From: Chrysopilus asiliformis | Lineage: Eukaryota > Arthropoda > Insecta > Diptera > Rhagionidae | NCBI GenBank assembly: GCA_964034945.1 | Contig: OZ035963.1 | Span: forward strand, 2,885,828 to 2,949,827 | Direction of reading: 5' to 3' | Length of the DNA: 64,000 bases | Shown here: piece by piece, positions 59,644 to 64,000 of the stretch | Numbering within the stretch: the first letter of the stretch is position 1 | Layout of the letters: each line of letters starts with the position of its first letter | Notes under the pieces: generated by a model | What the model was told of the DNA's origin: nothing | The model's input: only the letters and a program-made list of their open reading frames with translations | Database searches by the model: none | Made by a program: the position numbers and the translations under genes

Positions 59644-59820
59644 TTTAATATATCGATTGCAACGCATCGAACCAATGAAGGGTGTTAGGGATGACAAACG
59701 ATTTTGATTTCCTCATGTCTGTCCGTCTGTCCGTATGGCGTTCAACATAACTTTCGAAAGGATTGAGCTAGAGACTTGAAATATTGTAAAGTTGCATTTC
59801 TTGTAAATGGCAAGGCAGAA
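59644..59820 (+). repeat. partial FBL-related repeat
   Basis: GCAACGCATCGAACCAATGA and TTTCGAAAGGATTGAGCTAG parallel the segment at 25690-25880. It is truncated and abuts the Helitron-like copy. Confidence 0.5.
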
Positions 59821-60468
59821 AATTACCAAAAACTGGCACTTAGATTTTTAAACTGGCCCTTAGAACATGTTTACAAAAAAGCGGTTTCATAATCCAGCTT
59901 AAAAAATTCTGGATGAAAAAATTCCAAAAATTAGAAAATTGTTTTCAACATAAAACTTTCTGGTTTTCCAAACCATACTCTCAACAATTTTCACTTTAGA
60001 TGTGTTCTTTTTGAATTTTAATAAAAATTTCTAAGGTTACCTCAAATTAAAAATTCTCTTAATTAAAAATCCTTTTGTCGTTTTAAATGAATTTCAGTGT
60101 TTTTCAATTTAAAGCAACACAAAGAAAATGTAGGTATAATATTTATATTAATATTTTTATTTAAAATTTATACATTTATGTGTACACATTGCACATACGT
60201 AAAATTGTGCGCAAAAGGAATAAGATTATATTATATCCGAAATATGGATGACGTAAATAAACATAAAATTTGTAAATATAAACGTGTATGAAATGAAATT
60301 TTTACCCATCTGTACTTGCATCTGTATCTGTTCTTTGTGGTAATGCCAATTTTACGTTCGTATTATTCATGAAGTAATAATCCTTTGCTTTTATGTATGT
60401 ATTCAATGATTGTTGGTTTTTAAAGCCTTCTAAAGTATTTTTTTTTTCATTTTTCATTTTGCATTCAG
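59821..60468. other. unassigned AT-rich stretch
   Basis: No supported feature. Ends in a pyrimidine-rich tract with an AG that could serve the exon candidate that follows. Confidence 0.4.
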
Positions 60469-60769
60469 ATTACTACAAAAATCTGTACGTGTACAACAAG
60501 CATATGAACATCAAGGAACACGAAACGGAACCTCTACTCAACTTGTGGTCTCATATGCTTGTAAATATGTTGGCAATATGTCCGAAAAAAAACAAGAAGA
60601 ATTTGAAGGAAACGGAAATACAAATTTTCTAGTCATGGAAAAAGTTTTCTCAAAGGATTTCCCAGATATTTCTCTTTTACTGTTGCCCAACAGCTTGTCG
60701 CATGTCAGACATCCCTTAGGAGATAAAGATATGTTGTTGGTCTGTCTGTCGAGCTTAAACCAGCAGTAG
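60469..60769 (+). CDS. candidate terminal exon, function unknown
   Basis: A T-rich tract ends in GCATTCAG at 60468, a good 3' splice site. From there one frame is open for 100 codons to TAG at 60767-60769 (includes SKDFPDISLLLLPNSLSHVR). A second frame is open to 60632 and begins DYYKNLYVYNKHMNIKEHET, with a later LLNLWSHMLVNML segment faintly like a BESS motif. Only one can be real, and the evidence does not choose between them. No upstream exon was identified. Either could be chance. Confidence 0.18.
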
Positions 60770-63263
60770 GTACCAATATGTGTATAAAATATTTTGTTAT
60801 ATACTTACTAATAGTATGAGCACTCAGCAGTAACTGTAGGGACAACTATGGATCGCCAGGTCGACGATGGTGATGGGATGAAGAAGACTTCACTATCAAG
60901 ATAGTCAGTCGTCTACTACATGCCATATATTAACTTTGTCACATGTACACATATGCTTTCAAGTTTTTTTTTTTTTAGATAGATCCGTTCTACATTTCTG
61001 TATGCTCCACTACTCAATCTACACCAAACTAAAAAGGTGGAGAGCACTCCTCTATAACTTCCAATCATTTCGCCCAAAATCCTTTTGAATATTTCCTGGT
61101 GGTTTTCCTGCTACGTACACTTCTTTTGGCGAGTGCTAAGGATGTGGGACGCTTTATATTAAGCATGGAAAACGTTCACAAGCGAAAGCATGTGAAATCT
61201 TCTATTTTATGTCATGCCGAAATAAATAAAATAAATGAAAGGTGGCCATGGAAATTGATTCGTCTTTGAATTTGATGTTTTCAATATTAAGTTGATGATA
61301 GTTGGCGGGGGGCGAGGAGGGGGCGAGGAAGGGAGGGGGTCGAGGAGGGGGCGAGGAGGGGGGGGGAGGTAAAATTAGGAAATTGAGGAAATTGAAACTA
61401 TAAAATAGTGAAAGCGTAGATCAATGGTAACTGACTTAACCTAAGTGAGCCGAAGATTCATTTATTGTCTGTGGTTGGCCAGCATGTCAAAATGCAGCAC
61501 CAGCTCTTTCCGACCCCCTTCTCCTTTTTCTGAGCTCCTGTAATAAGCTCCGCCTTTCATTTTGAAAAAAACTTGCCTTTCGACTCCTAAAAACCCAATT
61601 GGGGGCTGCATAATTTCAAAAATGAAGCCTGAACGTACTAGTTTTTTTTTTAAAAGCCTGACTCTAAAACCTCTCGACCGATTGGGCTGGAATTTGTGTT
61701 CATGTTTTCTTTATAAATTTTGTTAAAAATCATTGCTGATTTTTTTCAAAACTACATGTTTTCATCAGACAGAAAGATTCTTCTTCGTTAATTTTAATTT
61801 CAAACTTTCAACAACTTACCTTTAATATTTTATGCGGATTCGTAATTGAATTAATTCTGGAAAAAATTGAAAAAAAAAACAAAAAAAGGAAAATCCTTCA
61901 ATTTGTTCGCTTGCATTCTGAAATCGAGTTTCCAATGTCCAATTAATACTTCTTTTCGAACTTAAATTAATTTTCCCAACTACTCACTTCCACTCATAAA
62001 GTTTAACGCTTTTCCGGATAGCTCTGAGGGGTTTAGATTTTACAAAAGTGGATATAAACTGTAGATGATAGCTGAGGCTTTCAGTTCTATGGTGAATTTG
62101 CTTTGAAACTATATAATATAAGTGCGAAACGTAGATAGATGTAAAGGTTTAATATACATACAAGTGTTTTAGGTGAAAAGGGGCTGGTTTTTACACGGCA
62201 TTTACACTACACAGGAGTTTTAGAGTGTTTTTTTTTGTTCAACCAAGTCCTATAACTTTTGCCGCGTCGCGTGAGTTTTGTATCCAAGGATACTTCTTTC
62301 CATCCATTAAACATAATCAATTACGTAAAGCTTTTATGATTTGCATTTTGTGTTAAAGATTCACCGTCTCCTACACTAAACTATACGACATGGACATGAT
62401 TTTGCATACCTCACTCCTGACTTTCTAATGCGAATGTAGCGGAAAATTCATCCCCGACTCCTCTGAATTTATATAGCTTTTATTCATCCCAACCGATCCT
62501 TTCGGTTGCATTTGAAGATCACAGATTCTGGCTGCATTAAATTCAGCCATAGACCAAGGTTGAAAAGACTTTCCTTTGCAAAAATGAAAAAAAAACTGAT
62601 TTTTTTTTCACAACAAAGATTCAATTTGTCTGCATCCGGAGCGCTATGACGATATTGATATGCAAATTATGCTGGCAATGTGACGGGCCAGAGTGCGGAT
62701 GGTGTCAGCAGTCTATCAGCAGCAATGAGATGCAAAACTTAAAGCGGACGGAAATGACAGAAAGTTCCTTAATCGAAAGTGCTTCTAAAGATGATATCAT
62801 TACCAGGCAGGCACCACCGGGAAAAGGCATGGGATAGCAAGGCTGGATTGTGGATGAAGGAAAGAAAATCCCGATGACGATGATGATGATTATGCCCTCT
62901 TTGCTGTTCGCTGATGATGAACGGAAAACCTATTCTAACTAAACTGATACTAAGCATAATTTATTATGTTTGACAAGCGACATTTATCCACAAGGGCGTA
63001 TGAGTATATGTTGAGAAATATTCGCATCTATTAGATATGCATAGACGAAACAATCTACGGTACATATACCTACCCATTCTTGTTTTATTATCATTCAAGG
63101 CTGGCAAAATGTTTAATTCATATAATAAAGTTCACGTTCTAAATTAAGTAATACTCGTAAATGGCATTTGGAAGTGCTGACAAAATGGGAATAGTTATAC
63201 GGATTCCTTGACGCCATTCAGCGTTAATGTTATGCTGCTTCACTTTACATTACATATAAGGTA
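60770..63263. other. unassigned stretch with G-rich minisatellite
   Basis: Apart from the G-rich tract at 61304-61369 I see no supported feature. The plus-strand frame 62646-62837 (63 codons from ATG, Cys-rich start CKLCWQCDGPECGWC) lacks any supporting context. Confidence 0.35.
61304..61369 (+). repeat. G-rich minisatellite, quadruplex-prone
   Basis: About 66 bp built from GGGGGCGAGGA-type units, with at least six runs of four or more G. Strong potential for a G-quadruplex on the plus strand. Confidence 0.85.
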
Positions 63264-64000
63264 GGTGGGGGTAATAAGGCCCACCACTTAATAAGGCCCA
63301 GGGACGAAAAATCATATTTCCAGGACAGGTACAGATCTGGTTTTGTGCATGTTTGTGCACAGTTTCAAAAGAAGTTATTTCGTGCAGAAACAATTACGCG
63401 GTCTCGCACTGGTCAATTGCCACAGTCAATCAAAGGCAGTTGGAGTGAGTGTTTTCACTTTTTTATAAAATTAGCTGAACGAAAAGGTAAATATTTCAGT
63501 GATTTTTCTTTGTGGACCATTTGTATTTTTGTTATATTTGTGATTAGAATAATCCCTTAAGTGATGTCTGTGTGTTTATTTTGCCAATATTGTGGGGGTT
63601 GGGTTTGATTAGGGCTCGAATTTTTTTTTCAATGATGTGTCTAATAAGGCCCAGAAGAAATTGCATTGGGCCTTATTAAAAGCTTTAGATTGATTTTTGT
63701 TTTTATTTTTTCTTAGCCTCAAGATGACAGATGAAGACGCAAAAAAACGAGGGAATTGGTCTTCTGACGGAATGGCAGGTGCCTTACAGTCAATCCAAAG
63801 CGGCTTCTTATCTCAACGTGGAGCTTCTGTGAAATTCAAGATACCAAGGAGAACAATAAGGAACCACCTTAAACTTGGGAGTGCGAACAAAAAAATTGGC
63901 AGACCCGGAATATTTACGAAGGAGCAAGAAAAGGACCTTGTTAAAAGGATATGTCGCTTCGCTGAAGTGGGTATGCCTTTGACTCCTAAAATTTTGCGCT
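63264..64000 (+). mobile_element. pogo-like DNA transposon, left part (cut by window edge)
   Basis: The likely terminus follows a TA at 63262-63263 and begins GGTGGGGGTAATAAGGCCC. Four copies of TAATAAGGCCCA lie in the first 420 bp: 63272-63283, 63289-63300, 63642-63653 and, inverted, 63667-63678. The last two form a hairpin. A transposase frame starts at 63724. The right half is outside the window, so the terminus is inferred, not proven. Confidence 0.6.
63724..64000 (+). CDS. pogo-like transposase, N-terminus (partial)
   Basis: Open from ATG to the window edge, 92 codons, no stop. Residues 12-52 (W...GMAGALQSIQSG, then FKIPRRTIRNHLK) fit the Pipsqueak-type helix-turn-helix of pogo-group transposases. 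Residues 59-75 (GRPGIFTKEQEKDLV) and the later GMPLTPKILR match the start of the following CENP-B-like helix-turn-helix region. Such proteins bind their element's terminal repeats, and the DDE catalytic domain would lie to the right. A 3' splice-like TTTTTCTTAG sits nine bases upstream of the ATG, so an earlier exon may exist. The intact frame suggests a young or possibly functional copy, but only about a fifth is visible. A domesticated host gene with the same N-terminus is the alternative. Confidence 0.75.
   Translation, partial: MTDEDAKKRGNWSSDGMAGALQSIQSGFLSQRGASVKFKIPRRTIRNHLKLGSANKKIGRPGIFTKEQEKDLVKRICRFAEVGMPLTPKILR

Noticed and set aside
62646..62837. Cys-rich 63-codon frame (CKLCWQCDGPECGWC)
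   Set aside because: The Cys spacing fits no known finger, and there is no transcript or splice context. Kept only as a note.
1..64000. CRISPR array, bacterial operon, riboswitch or prophage
   Set aside because: No regularly spaced repeats with unique spacers, no dense coding, no Shine-Dalgarno-led genes. Tandem repeats here are microsatellites or transposon parts.

Overview
This window looks like non-coding, repeat-rich nuclear DNA from an insect, most plausibly a fly (order Diptera). It is AT-rich, has no bacterial-style gene packing, and almost everything recognisable is a transposable element or a fragment of one. The species cannot be fixed from the sequence. No complete, confidently identifiable host gene was found. 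If a host gene spans the window, most of it is intron.

Layout. 1.5-5.5 kb: two copies of a short palindromic MITE, a foldback-like element with a (CCGTCCGTCTGT)n array, and a 5'-truncated LINE with a poly(A) tail on the minus strand. 5.9-6.3, 14.8-15.4, 21.9-22.5 and 59.2-59.6 kb: four non-autonomous Helitron-like copies with TC 5' ends and CTAGT 3' ends. 10-12.9 kb: a palindromic foldback element interrupted by a TTAA-flanked piggyBac-like MITE, then a Tc1/mariner element with 33-bp perfect TIRs and a DD37E transposase broken by one frameshift. 18-19.5 kb: two long inverted repeats. 23.8-24.2, 25.9-26.2, 29.8-30.1, 51.5-51.9 and 54.2-54.4 kb: a young MITE family with CACTCAGAAAAATG termini. 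32.2-33.1 kb: a mariner-like element, internally deleted, with TA target duplications. 40.2-45.4 kb: two more foldback-like copies, a hAT remnant that keeps a zinc-finger exon and holds a second hAT MITE inside it (each with its own 8-bp target duplication), and a small piggyBac-like MITE. 50.3-51.2 kb: a hAT MITE holding a Transib-like inverted repeat. 63.3 kb to the end: the start of a pogo-like element with the N-terminal helix-turn-helix of its transposase, cut off by the window edge.

The elements do not work together as a system. The window is a record of repeated insertion, nesting and decay. The best-preserved signals are the DD37E element, the nested hAT pair, the nested piggyBac-like/foldback pair and the pogo-like reading frame at the right edge. 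Splice-site-like host exon candidates (about 38.1 kb and 60.5 kb) are weak. Long stretches between elements hold only short chance reading frames.
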